From an uncultured beta proteobacterium (GTDB taxonomy: Bacteria; Pseudomonadota; Gammaproteobacteria; Burkholderiales; Burkholderiaceae_C), in assembly GCA_903876735.1 (NCBI GenBank), contig CAIRAW010000010.1, positions 1-64,000 on the forward strand: a stretch of 64,000 nt of DNA, given 5' to 3'. The translations under genes and the position numbers were made by a program. The first letter of the stretch is position 1. Every line of letters begins with the position of its first letter. Below are positions 1 through 9,108 of this stretch, piece by piece. The notes under the pieces were generated by a model that was not told the origin of the DNA, did not search any database, and was given only the letters and a program-made list of their open reading frames with translations.

Positions 1-251
1 CACCGCACGACACGATAGCTAAATGTCGGTCACTTCACTGCGACCCTTAGTGGCTTAACGAGGCCACCCGATCTCTCTTTCGAACAAAATAACATTTACG
101 AACATCAACGTTAGCAATGTGTGGTCATCGCCACCGTCGCATCCCAAAAGGCTGGGAATGAATGAGACAGTGGTGAAATGATATGGCGAAAGCCGATTTG
201 GGTGTGAACTATCGTTACACCATTTTGGTTTACATTCATTCAAACAGGCAC
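1..251. other. Interior edge of an integrated element, no gene seen
   Basis: This stretch lies downstream of the integrase stop codon. It is visibly more AT-rich than the housekeeping genes to the right. One 62-codon open frame crosses it on the minus strand but has no recognisable domain and no clear ribosome binding site, so I do not call it. A short GGTGT/ACACC inverted pair lies near 200-221. I see nothing else. It is probably the start of the cargo region of the element. Confidence 0.4.
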
Positions 252-1775
252 TTACGGCTTGGGCGCGCCGTCCTTCTCGGCGACGACCTTTCTCTCTGCC
301 TCGGCCTTCGCTTTTGCAGCCTTGCGCTTCTTGGCCTCGGCCTGCTGCTTGATGCGTCTTGCAATCGATTCCAGAAATGCATCGGGCGCAAGCTTCAACG
401 GCGTCAAATCAAGACCTTCGTAATTGAGCTTATTGATAGCAGTTTGCAGGTTTTCAATGGTCAAGGCATCAAGGTGTGTGTAGTCATCGTGCGATGACGT
501 TCTGGTATCAATGTCATGCCCGACCATGGCACGCTTTAAGCCCTCGTTGACGCCCGCGCCGGTCAATTTCGTCACGACCGTATGGCGAAATGAATGAAAC
601 ACTTTGAGCGGATCAACAATGTTGACTTCGGGCAAATCTAGATAGTCCCCGAACGTTCGACACATATTCTTTTTGTAGCCGTTCTTCCCTTTTTGCAAGT
701 GTGGAAAAAGCTTTTTGTATCCTGCCTTCCGCAAACAGTGCACATAGTCCACCAATCCCAGCGCAAGAAGTTCAGCATGAATTGGCACTTTGCGCACCGC
801 GTTCTCCGTCTTGCCGTCCAAAATATCGATGATCCATATGCCTCTTTCAGAGTAGACCTGATCAAGGTTAAGGCTTGCAATTTCCTCCGCCCTTGCTCCG
901 GTAAACAACCCAATCAATGGCCCCCAATAGAAATCGGGCAGCTTCATATTTTTGACGTAAAGCGCTGGCTGGAAGATTTTTTGCACCTCGACCAGCTTAA
1001 AGGGCTCGTAAGACTCCGCCTTGTTGTGAGCCCCCGGAATCAGCAACCCGCGCGCCGGGTTCTGCATTGCTGCGGCGATCTTGTTGTTAATGCAGTAGTC
1101 AAAAAATCCGGTCAACGCTACAAGATGGTCGTTGATGGTAGTGGCCGCTTTTTTGTCCGCCAGCATCTTTTGCTTGTATTCCAGAACGTTGGATGGCAAG
1201 ACCATTGCAACGTCCGCGTTCCCTACAAAGGCTATGAAGGCTTTAAGCACGCCTTTAAGTTTAGGCATGGTGCCGAATTCGCTCAAAGTCGTCGTGCGCT
1301 CCGCTAAAAACTTGTCGCGTGCTGTTTCGAGACTGGTGCCACAACGCGATGATGGCAATGCAGCCACGGCCTGCTGGGCTGCGCGGGAGTTGGTTTTGGC
1401 ATATTCCTCCACAATGGCCCGGGCTTCCTTGGCCTCTTCAAGCGTATCGGCCTCGATTTCAGCACCGCCGCCCTTGAAGATGCGCACTTTCATCTTGTGT
1501 GCGGCATCGTCACCCATCCAGCGAAGCATTTCCTGCTCCTTGTCGTGCAGGCTCGGTTCGCCCGTCAATGCCTTGGACTTCGAATTTGCCATGTATGCCT
1601 CCATGCGTGCGGACAGCAGCAAAGCGGCCTCGCGGGCGACTCCCACGTCCTTGGTTCGCAAACTGCGCCGAATCTCCGTCTTTTTGACGGTATCGCGCCA
1701 TGATAACGGCACGATCAGGCGGAAATAGTAGACGCCGCAGCGGTCTTGAATAAGGCGGGGGGTTTTGATGCTCAC
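252..1775 (-). CDS. Tyrosine recombinase (phage/island-type integrase)
   Basis: Site-specific recombinase expected to insert and excise the mobile element at the adjacent tRNA-His gene. Counting from a TTG 12 bases upstream of the chosen start, the catalytic set is visible: Arg299 in GARAEE, Lys326, the HxxR box with His398 and Arg401 in FHSFRHT, His424 in VGHD, and the nucleophile Tyr436 in DDYTHLD. The N-terminal third looks like the arm-binding and core-binding region common in proteobacterial island integrases of about 500 residues. The last 35 residues are a Lys/Ala/Glu-rich tail, probably helical. I chose GTG 1775 because GGAG lies seven bases before it; the TTG at 1787 would add four residues. 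The gene sits about 95 bp from the 3' end of tRNA-His and reads away from it. The family is certain, the exact element type is not. Confidence 0.88.
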   Translation of the reverse strand: MSIKTPRLIQDRCGVYYFRLIVPLSWRDTVKKTEIRRSLRTKDVGVAREAALLLSARMEAYMANSKSKALTGEPSLHDKEQEMLRWMGDDAAHKMKVRIFKGGGAEIEADTLEEAKEARAIVEEYAKTNSRAAQQAVAALPSSRCGTSLETARDKFLAERTTTLSEFGTMPKLKGVLKAFIAFVGNADVAMVLPSNVLEYKQKMLADKKAATTINDHLVALTGFFDYCINNKIAAAMQNPARGLLIPGAHNKAESYEPFKLVEVQKIFQPALYVKNMKLPDFYWGPLIGLFTGARAEEIASLNLDQVYSERGIWIIDILDGKTENAVRKVPIHAELLALGLVDYVHCLRKAGYKKLFPHLQKGKNGYKKNMCRTFGDYLDLPEVNIVDPLKVFHSFRHTVVTKLTGAGVNEGLKRAMVGHDIDTRTSSHDDYTHLDALTIENLQTAINKLNYEGLDLTPLKLAPDAFLESIARRIKQQAEAKKRKAAKAKAEAERKVVAEKDGAPKP

Positions 1776-1818
1776 AGGCAACTCCAAGGTAGGAGCTGGA
1801 TGAGCGAAGTGGATGATG

Positions 1819-1855
1819 GCAAAACGCCGACAACACGTAAGTGCTTGTCGGCGTT
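1819..1855 (-). terminator. Long hairpin between tRNA-His and the integrase
   Basis: An 11-bp perfect inverted repeat (AACGCCGACAA at 1823-1833 against 1845-1855) is extended inward by CAC/GTG around a GTAA loop with one bulged C. Read on the minus strand it is followed by TTTT, so it fits a rho-independent terminator for tRNA-His. Its position at the presumed attachment region means a role in recombination or in control of the integrase is also possible. Confidence 0.6.
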
Positions 1856-1869
1856 AGGATTTCAAAAGA

Positions 1870-1946
1870 TGGGGTGGCTGATGGGGCTCGAACCCACGAC
1901 AACAGGAATCACAATCCTGGACTCTACCAACTGAGCTACAGCCACC
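1870..1946 (-). tRNA. tRNA-His (GTG)
   Basis: On the minus strand this reads as a full cloverleaf starting GGTGGCTGTAGCTCAG, with the extra 5' G typical of tRNA-His. The anticodon loop is TTGTGAT (anticodon GTG), the T-loop is GGTTCGAG, and the acceptor end is GCCACC followed by an encoded CCA. It follows ppiD on the same strand by 26 bp. Its 3' end is the likely attachment site of the element carrying the integrase at 252-1775. Confidence 0.96.
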
Positions 1947-1955
1947 GTAGAATAA

Positions 1956-1961
1956 ATTATA
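1956..1961 (-). promoter_or_regulatory. -10 box of the tRNA-His promoter
   Basis: A perfect TATAAT on the minus strand ends about nine bases before the tRNA-His 5' end, the spacing expected for a sigma-70 promoter. No good -35 hexamer is seen (GCTGCG at 17 bp); that part overlaps the 3' end of ppiD. Confidence 0.5.
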
Positions 1962-1972
1962 ACCGTTGCCGC

Positions 1973-3910
1973 CTACTTCGCAGCGGCCAGCGCGGGATCT
2001 ATCGCCGCGCCAACCGGGTTGGCAACCATGATTTCGGCCTTGAAGCGCTCTTTGAGCAGGCTGTAATAGGCCTGATTTTCAGCACGCGTCCACCATTGCG
2101 CATACTGGGCCCTATCCTGCCTGGCTGCTTCCGGGGTCGGCGTTGGGCGCGGAACGATCTTGTTGACCTTGACCACCGCATAACCCTGGGGCCCCAGATT
2201 GACACCAACCAGGGCCGGCAGGCTGGATGCGTCTGCACGCAGCACAGCCGACATGATCGCCGGCGGAATATTTTGTGCCTGATCGCGCGAGACAACAACG
2301 GCCGCCGGCATCACCGCCGACGCTGGCGCTGCCTTCCAGGCCGCGAGCTTTTCCATGCCATCCTTGGTCGCCAATTCAGTGGCACGGGCGGCAACAACGC
2401 GCTCACGCACCAGCGCGCGCACTTCAGCAAACGGCAGGGTCCGTGCTGCCACGTAGTTGCTCACGCGTCCTGCGGTCAACTGATTGGGAGCGGTTTCAAT
2501 GGCTTCGGTGTTGTGCTTTTTCTCGATCGCATCCGGTCCAAAAATGGCAGCCAGAAATTTGGGATTGGCCAGCACGCCGCTGACGCCGACTGCGGGCTTG
2601 CGCACCATGTTGGCGACCGTCTTGATCTCGAGCTTGAGCTTGTCGGCCACCGGCTTCAGGCTGTCCGATTGCTCATAAACGGCGTTGGTAAAGGCTTCGG
2701 CCGTCTCGGCGAACTTGCGCTGGGCTTGCTGGGTTTTGAGGTCAGCCTCGATGCTGGCGCGCAACTCTTCAAAGCTGCGCTGCTTCGGGGCCTTGATATC
2801 GACCAGCTTGATGATGTGGTAACCGAAATCAGACTCCACCACATCGCTGATGTCGCCTTTTTTCATGGCAAAGGCTGCGGTTTCAAACGGCTTGACCATG
2901 GCGCCACGGGCAAAGAAATCAAGATCGCCGCCCTTGGCTGCCGAGCCGGTGTCCTGCGAATTTTTCTTGGCGACTTCGGCAAAGCTGTCGGGCGCCTTGC
3001 GCACCTGCTGCAGCAACTCGTCAGCGCGGGCCTTGGCCTTCTGGCGGTCGGCTGCGGGCGCGTCCTTGGCGGCATTGATCAGAATGTGGCTGGCACGCCG
3101 CTCCTCATTGCCGCTGAGCCGCGCCGCGTTTTGATCGTAGTAGGACTTCAGATCGGCTTCACTGATGGTGATGCCTTTCTTGACCGCCTCCAGGTCGAGC
3201 ATGACATATTCAATGCTGGCTTGCTCATTGGCCTGGAACAGCGTCTGGTTGGCCTTGTAAAAGGTTTCAAGTTCGGCTTCGGTCGGGTTGGCTTTTGACG
3301 CAAAGTCCGCACTCAGGAAGTTGGCAATCTGCACCTCACGGCGCTCAAAGAACGCGTTCAGTGCCACATCGGCAGCGCCTGCCGCCGAAAAGCTGGTATT
3401 GCTCAAACCCGCTTCGACCTGGCGCACCGAAAGGTCGTGACGCACACGCGCTTCAAATCCTTCAGGCGTCATGCCCTGGCTCGCGGCGAGCTGGCGATAA
3501 CGCACCATGTCGAGTTTGCCGTCGGGCAAACGCAGGGAGGCAATGGTGGGGTCCTCCTGCAGGTCGCGCGCCAGCCGCGCGTCGCTGGTGGTGAGCTTGA
3601 ACTTGTCAGCTGCCTGGGCCAGCACCCGTTCGCGAACCAATCTCTCCAGAGTGGCATAACGGGCTTGCGGCGAATCCAGCAGTTTGGCATCGATGTTGGG
3701 CACCTGAGCGCGCATGCGGTCGGCTTCCGCCTTGTGCGCGGCGTCCCATTCACCCTGGCTGATGTCCTGACCACCGACACGCGCTGCGGCCTCACCCTTC
3801 TCGCGCATGCGGTTGTAACCGTCGATGCCGAACAACACGAAGGATGGAATGATCAACAGGAACATCAGGCCCATCATGATCTTCGTGTGCTTTCGGACAA
3901 AATCAAACAT
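1973..3910 (-). CDS. ppiD: PpiD-type periplasmic folding chaperone (SurA-N / parvulin)
   Basis: Membrane-anchored chaperone of the periplasmic face of the inner membrane that helps newly secreted outer-membrane proteins fold. The N-terminus ([16 protein letters not shown]...) has a short cytoplasmic stretch and one transmembrane helix at about residues 12-32, followed by a SurA-like N domain. A parvulin rotamase domain is in the middle: RASHILI near residue 275 and the [17 protein letters not shown] segment near 325. The C-terminal region is long and variable. At about 645 residues it matches the family (E. coli PpiD 623). I chose ATG 3910 because GGAGAAG precedes it; an in-frame ATG at 3925 would add MEKLR. 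It lies downstream of hupB and tRNA-Val, an order often seen in Burkholderiales. Confidence 0.95.
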   Translation of the reverse strand: MFDFVRKHTKIMMGLMFLLIIPSFVLFGIDGYNRMREKGEAAARVGGQDISQGEWDAAHKAEADRMRAQVPNIDAKLLDSPQARYATLERLVRERVLAQAADKFKLTTSDARLARDLQEDPTIASLRLPDGKLDMVRYRQLAASQGMTPEGFEARVRHDLSVRQVEAGLSNTSFSAAGAADVALNAFFERREVQIANFLSADFASKANPTEAELETFYKANQTLFQANEQASIEYVMLDLEAVKKGITISEADLKSYYDQNAARLSGNEERRASHILINAAKDAPAADRQKAKARADELLQQVRKAPDSFAEVAKKNSQDTGSAAKGGDLDFFARGAMVKPFETAAFAMKKGDISDVVESDFGYHIIKLVDIKAPKQRSFEELRASIEADLKTQQAQRKFAETAEAFTNAVYEQSDSLKPVADKLKLEIKTVANMVRKPAVGVSGVLANPKFLAAIFGPDAIEKKHNTEAIETAPNQLTAGRVSNYVAARTLPFAEVRALVRERVVAARATELATKDGMEKLAAWKAAPASAVMPAAVVVSRDQAQNIPPAIMSAVLRADASSLPALVGVNLGPQGYAVVKVNKIVPRPTPTPEAARQDRAQYAQWWTRAENQAYYSLLKERFKAEIMVANPVGAAIDPALAAAK

Positions 3911-3930
3911 GCGCAACTTCTCCATTAAAA

Positions 3931-3962
3931 AACAAAAAAAGGCGAACTTTTCGTTCGCCTTT
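3931..3962 (-). terminator. Rho-independent terminator after tRNA-Val
   Basis: Minus strand: GGCGAAC (3953-3959 complement) pairs with GTTCGCC (3941-3947 complement) across a GAAAA loop, followed by a run of seven T. It ends the hupB / tRNA-Val transcript just before the ppiD start. Confidence 0.85.
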
Positions 3963-3973
3963 GCCGCTAGTGG

Positions 3974-4049
3974 TGGTGGGTGCTGACGGGCTCGAACCGC
4001 CGACCTACGCCTTGTAAGGGCGCCGCTCTACCAACTGAGCTAAGCACCC
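3974..4049 (-). tRNA. tRNA-Val (TAC)
   Basis: Minus-strand cloverleaf beginning GGGTGCTTAGCTCAG, with anticodon loop CTTACAA (anticodon TAC), T-loop GGTTCGAG and acceptor end GCACCC-A followed by encoded CCA. It lies 15 bp after hupB on the same strand and is probably cotranscribed with it. Confidence 0.96.
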
Positions 4050-4064
4050 CACTATGACCGGCTA

Positions 4065-4337
4065 TCAGTTCAATGCATCCTTCAAGGCCTTGCCCGGACG
4101 GAACTTTGGAACTTTCGCAGCCTTGATTTTAATCGCAGTGCCGGTGCGCGGGTTTCGACCCACACGCGCTGCACGTTTGCCAACCGCAAAAGTACCAAAA
4201 CCAACCAGTGAAACCGAGTCGCCTTTCTTCAGCGTTATCTTGATCGCGTCGATAACAGACTCCAGTGCCCGGGTTGCGGCCGCTTTGGAAATATCGGTTT
4301 GCACGGCGATGTGCTCGATCAGCTCAGTTTTATTCAC
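4065..4337 (-). CDS. hupB: DNA-binding protein HU-beta
   Basis: Histone-like nucleoid protein of 90 residues, the usual HU length. The N-terminal helix pair ([15 protein letters not shown]) and the conserved DNA-arm signature [21 protein letters not shown] are present, with the terminal [16 protein letters not shown] typical of HU rather than IHF. It forms dimers that bend and compact DNA. The start is GTG, preceded at a short distance by AGGGG. It heads the hupB / tRNA-Val transcript. Confidence 0.96.
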   Translation of the reverse strand: MNKTELIEHIAVQTDISKAAATRALESVIDAIKITLKKGDSVSLVGFGTFAVGKRAARVGRNPRTGTAIKIKAAKVPKFRPGKALKDALN

Positions 4338-4383
4338 AAAGAACCCCTAATTTTGAAACTCGTTTTTGACGGTGCGGAGGCGA

Positions 4384-4389
4384 ATTCTA
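4384..4389 (-). promoter_or_regulatory. Possible -10 box of hupB
   Basis: TAGAAT on the minus strand, about 47 bp before the hupB start codon in a 104-bp gap. The matching -35 is weak, so this is a candidate only. Confidence 0.3.
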
Positions 4390-4441
4390 GTCGGTATTCA
4401 GGAGCGAGCGCAGAAAAAAAACAGCCCCTTACCAGCCTGGA

Positions 4442-5527
4442 TCAAAGCGCGCTGACAATGGCACGCCCAACGTCGGCAGTGCCGGCCGTGCCGCCCAGAT
4501 CCGGTGTACGCGGCGCACCGCTTTTTGGTGCAAGAACTTTTTCTATCGCCGCCAGCACACCGTCATGCGCCTGCCGGTAACCCAGAAAATCGAGCATCAT
4601 GGCGCCGCACCAGATCTGGCCGATCGGGTTCGCGATGCCCTTGCCTGCGATGTCGGGTGCCGAACCATGGACCGGCTCGAACAACGAAGGAAACTTTCCG
4701 CTCGGATTAAGGTTGGCGCTGGGTGCAATGCCGATGGTGCCCGTACAGGCCGGTCCGAGATCGCTCAGGATGTCGCCAAACAGATTGCTGGCCACCACCA
4801 CGTCGAAGAAATCGGGGCGCTGAACAAAATGCGCCGTCAGGATATCGATGTGGAACTTGTCAACCTTGACTTCCGGGTAGTTCTTCGCCATCTCGACCAC
4901 GCGCTCGTCCCAATAGGGCATGGTGATGGCGATGCCGTTCGATTTGGTCGCGCTGGAGAGGTGCTTCTTCGGTCGCGACTGCGCCAGCTCAAAGGCGAAC
5001 TTCAGCACGCGGTCCACACCGACGCGTGACATCACGGTTTCCTGCATGACGATTTCGCGCTCGGTTCCCGGGTACATACGCCCGCCAATGCTGGAGTACT
5101 CGCCTTCGGTGTTCTCGCGCACGATGAACATGTCGATCTCGCCGGGCAAGCGGGCACTGCCGTCACGCCGCACCACAGGCGCAATAATGCCAGGCATCAG
5201 GCGCGCCGGGCGCAGGTTCACGTACTGGTCGAAGTCACGCCGGAACAGCAGCAGCGAACCCCAGAGCGAAACATGGTCAGGAATCTTTTCGGGCCATCCG
5301 ACCGCGCCAAAGTAGATGGCGTCATGCGCGCCGATCTGGTCCTTCCAGTTGTCGGGCAGCATCTTGCCGTGCTTCTCAAAATAGTCCCAGCTCGAAAAAT
5401 CGAAATGATCGAACTGCAGGTCGATGCCGTACTTGCTGGCCGCTGCTTCCATCACCGCGATGCCCTGTGGCATGACCTCTTTGCCGATGCCGTCACCGGC
5501 GATGACGGCGATTCTCTTCTTGCTCAT
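4442..5527 (-). CDS. dmlA: Tartrate / D-malate dehydrogenase (decarboxylating)
   Basis: NAD-dependent beta-decarboxylating dehydrogenase of the isocitrate/isopropylmalate family. It begins with the signature GDGIGKEVMPQGIAVMEAA. It continues with FIVRENTEGEYSSIGG (substrate and metal site), the Lys/Asp residues of KSNGIAITMPYWDERV, the VASNLFGDILSDLGP metal-binding aspartates, and the nucleotide-binding FEPVHGSAPDIAGKGIANP. At 361 residues it equals E. coli DmlA. Members oxidise D-malate, tartrate or related acids; the true substrate cannot be read from the sequence, so the symbol is provisional. GGAGAAAAACC precedes the ATG. It is followed upstream by a same-strand EamA transporter with a 30-bp gap, which may be cotranscribed. 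Confidence 0.88.
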   Translation of the reverse strand: MSKKRIAVIAGDGIGKEVMPQGIAVMEAAASKYGIDLQFDHFDFSSWDYFEKHGKMLPDNWKDQIGAHDAIYFGAVGWPEKIPDHVSLWGSLLLFRRDFDQYVNLRPARLMPGIIAPVVRRDGSARLPGEIDMFIVRENTEGEYSSIGGRMYPGTEREIVMQETVMSRVGVDRVLKFAFELAQSRPKKHLSSATKSNGIAITMPYWDERVVEMAKNYPEVKVDKFHIDILTAHFVQRPDFFDVVVASNLFGDILSDLGPACTGTIGIAPSANLNPSGKFPSLFEPVHGSAPDIAGKGIANPIGQIWCGAMMLDFLGYRQAHDGVLAAIEKVLAPKSGAPRTPDLGGTAGTADVGRAIVSAL

Positions 5528-5557
5528 GGTTTTTCTCCAAATTCGTTGATAACAACA

Positions 5558-6469
5558 TTATTCCCGCTCGGCTGACACGGCGCGCTGCGGCATGGCAGGC
5601 TGGCGCACGACCAGGGCCACACCGACCACCACAATCGCAGTGCCGACCATGGTAAGCCCGCTGATTGGCTCGGCAAACAGCAGCCACGCAATGATCGCGG
5701 TGACCGGTGGCACCAGGTACATCAGGCTGGCCACCGATGCCGCAGCACCACGCTGAATCATCATGTAGAGCAAGGAACTACCGCCCAGCGTCAGCGCCAG
5801 CACGGACCAGGCCAGCGCGCCCGCCAGCTCACTGTTCCACTGCATCGCCTCAGTCTCCAGCAAAGCCAGCGGCAAGGTCACGAGAAAAGCCGCACTGAGC
5901 TGGACCGCGTTGGCGCTGCGCACATCACAGGGCGCAACGAAACGCTTCTGGTAGAGGGTGCCGAGCGTGATGCTGATCAGCGCCCCGATGATGAACGACA
6001 TGTTGAGCCAGTTGGCCTCGCCGCCCTGCCCGAATTTGCGCGAAACCACCAGCAGCAGGCCAACAAAGCCCAGAACCAGACCGAGCCACTGACGGGCGGA
6101 GATTTTGCCGCCAGTGGCCGACAACCACAGTGCTGTCAGCACCGGTTGCAGGCCAACGATCAAGGCCGACAGCCCCGAGCCCATACCGGATTTGACAGCG
6201 CTCCAGACGCCACCGAGGTAGCCTGCGTGCATCAGCACACCGGTCAGCGCCAGGTGCACCCATTGCTTTGGGTTGCTCGGCCAGCTGACGCGTTTCAGCA
6301 CGATCCAGAGCAGGAAACAGGCAATTGACACAAGGTAGCGCAGGGCCAGAAACTTCAGCGGTGGCGCATGCGGCATCGCGTAGCGGGCGACGACGAAACC
6401 GGTACTCCAGATCAGCACAAACAGAACCGGCATGGTCCTGAGGAAGCTGCCTTCCCGCTGCAACGTCAC
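5558..6469 (-). CDS. DMT-family transporter (two EamA domains)
   Basis: Integral inner-membrane protein with about ten hydrophobic helices in two repeated EamA halves (roughly residues 15-150 and 165-290). Family members export metabolites or amino acids, but the substrate here is unknown. The GTG start overlaps the stop codon of pgsA in a GTGA junction, suggesting translational coupling; an internal ATG at 6433 (MPVLFVLIWSTGF) is an equally plausible start because the first helix begins there. The gene lies between pgsA and the tartrate-type dehydrogenase on the same strand. Confidence 0.85.
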   Translation of the reverse strand: MTLQREGSFLRTMPVLFVLIWSTGFVVARYAMPHAPPLKFLALRYLVSIACFLLWIVLKRVSWPSNPKQWVHLALTGVLMHAGYLGGVWSAVKSGMGSGLSALIVGLQPVLTALWLSATGGKISARQWLGLVLGFVGLLLVVSRKFGQGGEANWLNMSFIIGALISITLGTLYQKRFVAPCDVRSANAVQLSAAFLVTLPLALLETEAMQWNSELAGALAWSVLALTLGGSSLLYMMIQRGAAASVASLMYLVPPVTAIIAWLLFAEPISGLTMVGTAIVVVGVALVVRQPAMPQRAVSAERE

Positions 6470-7047
6470 TTGGCGCGTGCCCGGATCTCTGGCAAGGCCT
6501 TGCGCAGGTAATAGACCATCGACCAGACCGTCATGATGGCGGCCAGCCAGATCAACCAGACGCCCCAGAGGTGGGTGTCAATCACACCAAACAAAGCGCC
6601 GTTAAAAAGCAGGAACGGTATCGCCACCATCTGCACCACGGTCTTGAGCTTGCCGATCATGTGCACTGCAACGCTCTTGGACGCGCCAATCTGGGCCATC
6701 CATTCGCGCAGCGCGGAAATCGCGATTTCACGGCCGATGATGATGAGCGCGACAAACACGTCGGCCCGCCCCAGATGCACCAGCACCAGCACGCTGGCAC
6801 AGACCAGAATTTTGTCAGCCACCGGATCCAGGAAGGCGCCAAAGGACGAAACCTGATTGAGTCGGCGCGCCAGATAACCATCAAGCCAGTCGGTGATCGC
6901 CGAGAGCACAAAGACACAGGTTGCAATCAGGTTGCGGCTGGCCGGCTCCAGCGGAAGTACGTCAAGATAAACGCCAACGATGAGCGGGATCGCAGCGATG
7001 CGGGCCCAGGTCATGATGGTTGGCGTATTGAAGAACATGACCGGCAT
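6466..7047 (-). CDS. pgsA: CDP-diacylglycerol--glycerol-3-phosphate 3-phosphatidyltransferase
   Basis: Makes phosphatidylglycerophosphate, the committed step of phosphatidylglycerol synthesis, in the inner membrane. The CDP-alcohol phosphotransferase signature is complete: DWLDGYLARRLNQ with GAFLDPVADK, carrying the two pairs of metal-binding aspartates at about residues 59-83. Hydrophobic helices and a length of 193 residues fit the family. Start ATG 7047; an ATG three codons downstream (MFFNTPT) is also possible. It lies 45 bp downstream of uvrC on the same strand, the uvrC-pgsA pairing common in proteobacteria. Confidence 0.95.
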   Translation of the reverse strand: MPVMFFNTPTIMTWARIAAIPLIVGVYLDVLPLEPASRNLIATCVFVLSAITDWLDGYLARRLNQVSSFGAFLDPVADKILVCASVLVLVHLGRADVFVALIIIGREIAISALREWMAQIGASKSVAVHMIGKLKTVVQMVAIPFLLFNGALFGVIDTHLWGVWLIWLAAIMTVWSMVYYLRKALPEIRARAK

Positions 7048-7092
7048 TGTGGCATGGCTTTGCGCCTTCTGCGGGTCATTTTCAGCCCGCGT

Positions 7093-9081
7093 TTAGTGCA
7101 ATGCTCGGTAGATCTCTTCGGCCAGCTCGTGCGAAATGCCCGCCACGGTTGCAATATCGTCAATCCCCGCCAGAGCCACACCGCGCACGCCGCCAAAGCG
7201 CTGCAGCAGACTGGCGCGGCGTTTCGGGCCCACCCCCGGGATTTCTTCGAGCTTGCCGCCGTCCACTCTGACCCTGGCCCGTTTTGCGCGCATGCCGGTG
7301 ATGGCAAAACGATGCGCTTCGTCGCGAATCTGCGCCACCAGCATCAAAGCCGCCGAGTCCTTGCCGAGATAAACCTTGTCGCGGCCATCGGCAAAAACCA
7401 GTTCCTCCAGGCCGACCTTGCGGCCCTCGCCTTTCTCGACGCCAACAATCAGCGACAGCGGCAGGCCGAGCTGCTCGAAGACCTCGCGCGCCATCGCCAC
7501 CTGGCCCTTGCCACCATCGACCAGCACCAGATCTGGCAGACGCCCGGTGCCGGCGGGTGCCACACCGGTCTGCTTGGCTTCGTTCAAGACTTCGGCCAGC
7601 TTGCCGTAGCGGCGCAGCAGCACCTGGCGCATGGCGGCGTAATCGTCACCTGGCGTGATGCCTTCTATGCCATAGCGTCGGTACTCGGCGTTTTGCATCT
7701 TGTGGTGCTGGAACACCACGCAAGAGCCCTGGGTCGCTTCGCCGGCGGTATGAGAGATGTCGAAACACTCGACCCGCAACTCGTCCAGATTGTCCAGCGC
7801 CAGGTCCAGCGCATCCACCAGGGCGCGCGTGCGGGCCTGTTGCGAGCCCTCTTCCGACAGCAATCGGGCCAGTTGCAGACTGGCATTGGTTTGCGCCATC
7901 TCGAGCCAGACCCGGCGCTGTTCGCGCGGCTGGTGCACGGCGCTGACTTTGACGCCCGACTGCAAGGAGAGCGCCTTGATCAAGGCCGGATTGACCGGCT
8001 CGCTGACCACCAGCGAGGGCGGCACCGGCACATTCAGGTAATGCTGGGCAACGAAAGCCGCCAGCACCTGGGCCTCGACCGAAGGCACGCCGGCCACCGC
8101 CGCATCGCCCTCGCCGTCTTCCCAGTAAACCGCAGCGGCGTCTTCAACATGCTGCGGAAAGTAGGGCCGGTCCCCCAGATGCCGACCACCGCGCACCATG
8201 GCCAGATTGACGCAGGCGCGCCCGCCCTGCACCTTGACCGCGAGGATGTCGACATCGCGGTCCGACACGTTGTCAACCGACTGTTGGTGCAGCACATTGG
8301 AGAGCGCCGACAACTGGTTGCGCAGTTCGGCCGCCTGCTCGAACTCGAGCGCCTGCGCGTGCGCCAGCATGCGCGCCTCCAGCACCTGCATCACCTGCTG
8401 CGCGTCACCACGCAAAAAGCGTTCGGCGTTGGCAACATCGTGCGCATAGTCGTCCGCCGAGATATGGCCAACGCAGGGGGCCGAGCAGCGCTTGATCTGG
8501 TACAGCAGACAGGGCCGTGTCCGGTTGTTGAATACCGGCTCCTCGCAGGTGCGCAGGCGAAACACCTTTTGCATCAGCAAAATCGCCTCCTTCACCGCCC
8601 AGGCGCTCGGATACGGGCCGAAGTAATGGTGCTTCTTCTCCACCGCGCCGCGGTAGTACGAAACGCGCGCAAAGGCCGCGCCCGGGCCGCCGGTCGCACT
8701 GGCCGCGGTCATCTTCAGGTAGGGGTAGCTCTTGTCGTCCCGGAACAGGATGTTGTAGCGCGGGTTGAGCGTCTTGATCAGGTTGTTTTCCAGCAGCAGG
8801 GCCTCGGCTTCCGAGCGCACCACCGTGGTCTCCATGCGCGCAATCTTGCCCACCATGTGGCCGATGCGCGTACCACCATGGTTCTTCTGGAAATAGCTGG
8901 AGACCCGCTTCTTCAGGTTGATGGCTTTGCCCACGTACAGCACCATGCCGTCAGCATCGAAATAGCGGTAAACACCGGGCAGCGGCGGCAGGCTGGCCAC
9001 ATCACGCAGCAACTGCTCGGGGTGGGCCGGCGCGGTTTCGGACGGCATTTCAGGCGTTGGAGAATCGGGCAAATCAGGCAT
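7093..9081 (-). CDS. uvrC: Excinuclease ABC subunit C
   Basis: Dual-incision nuclease of nucleotide excision repair; acts with UvrB on damaged DNA. Domains in order: GIY-YIG nuclease ([19 protein letters not shown], about residues 28-50), a Cys-rich segment ([25 protein letters not shown]), a UVR motif near 220, an RNase-H-like C-terminal nuclease ([16 protein letters not shown]), and tandem helix-hairpin-helix motifs ([18 protein letters not shown]) at the end. The open frame extends far upstream, but the homologous part begins at [12 protein letters not shown], giving 662 residues, normal for UvrC. It is divergent from earP with only 27 bp between start codons. Confidence 0.96.
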   Translation of the reverse strand: MPDLPDSPTPEMPSETAPAHPEQLLRDVASLPPLPGVYRYFDADGMVLYVGKAINLKKRVSSYFQKNHGGTRIGHMVGKIARMETTVVRSEAEALLLENNLIKTLNPRYNILFRDDKSYPYLKMTAASATGGPGAAFARVSYYRGAVEKKHHYFGPYPSAWAVKEAILLMQKVFRLRTCEEPVFNNRTRPCLLYQIKRCSAPCVGHISADDYAHDVANAERFLRGDAQQVMQVLEARMLAHAQALEFEQAAELRNQLSALSNVLHQQSVDNVSDRDVDILAVKVQGGRACVNLAMVRGGRHLGDRPYFPQHVEDAAAVYWEDGEGDAAVAGVPSVEAQVLAAFVAQHYLNVPVPPSLVVSEPVNPALIKALSLQSGVKVSAVHQPREQRRVWLEMAQTNASLQLARLLSEEGSQQARTRALVDALDLALDNLDELRVECFDISHTAGEATQGSCVVFQHHKMQNAEYRRYGIEGITPGDDYAAMRQVLLRRYGKLAEVLNEAKQTGVAPAGTGRLPDLVLVDGGKGQVAMAREVFEQLGLPLSLIVGVEKGEGRKVGLEELVFADGRDKVYLGKDSAALMLVAQIRDEAHRFAITGMRAKRARVRVDGGKLEEIPGVGPKRRASLLQRFGGVRGVALAGIDDIATVAGISHELAEEIYRALH

Positions 9082-9108
9082 AGGTGCGTATTGTGGACAA
9101 TCTGCAGC

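Noticed and set aside
55..243. A 62-codon open frame next to the integrase
   Set aside because: No domain, no clear ribosome binding site, and it lies in the element's edge. Kept out as unsupported.
6571..9108. The upstream 846 codons of a 1210-codon open frame on the plus strand
   Set aside because: This is antisense to pgsA and uvrC, which have clear domains. The composition (many His, Gln, Arg) is the usual shadow of GC-rich coding sequence. Only its 3' part from 9109 is a real gene (earP).
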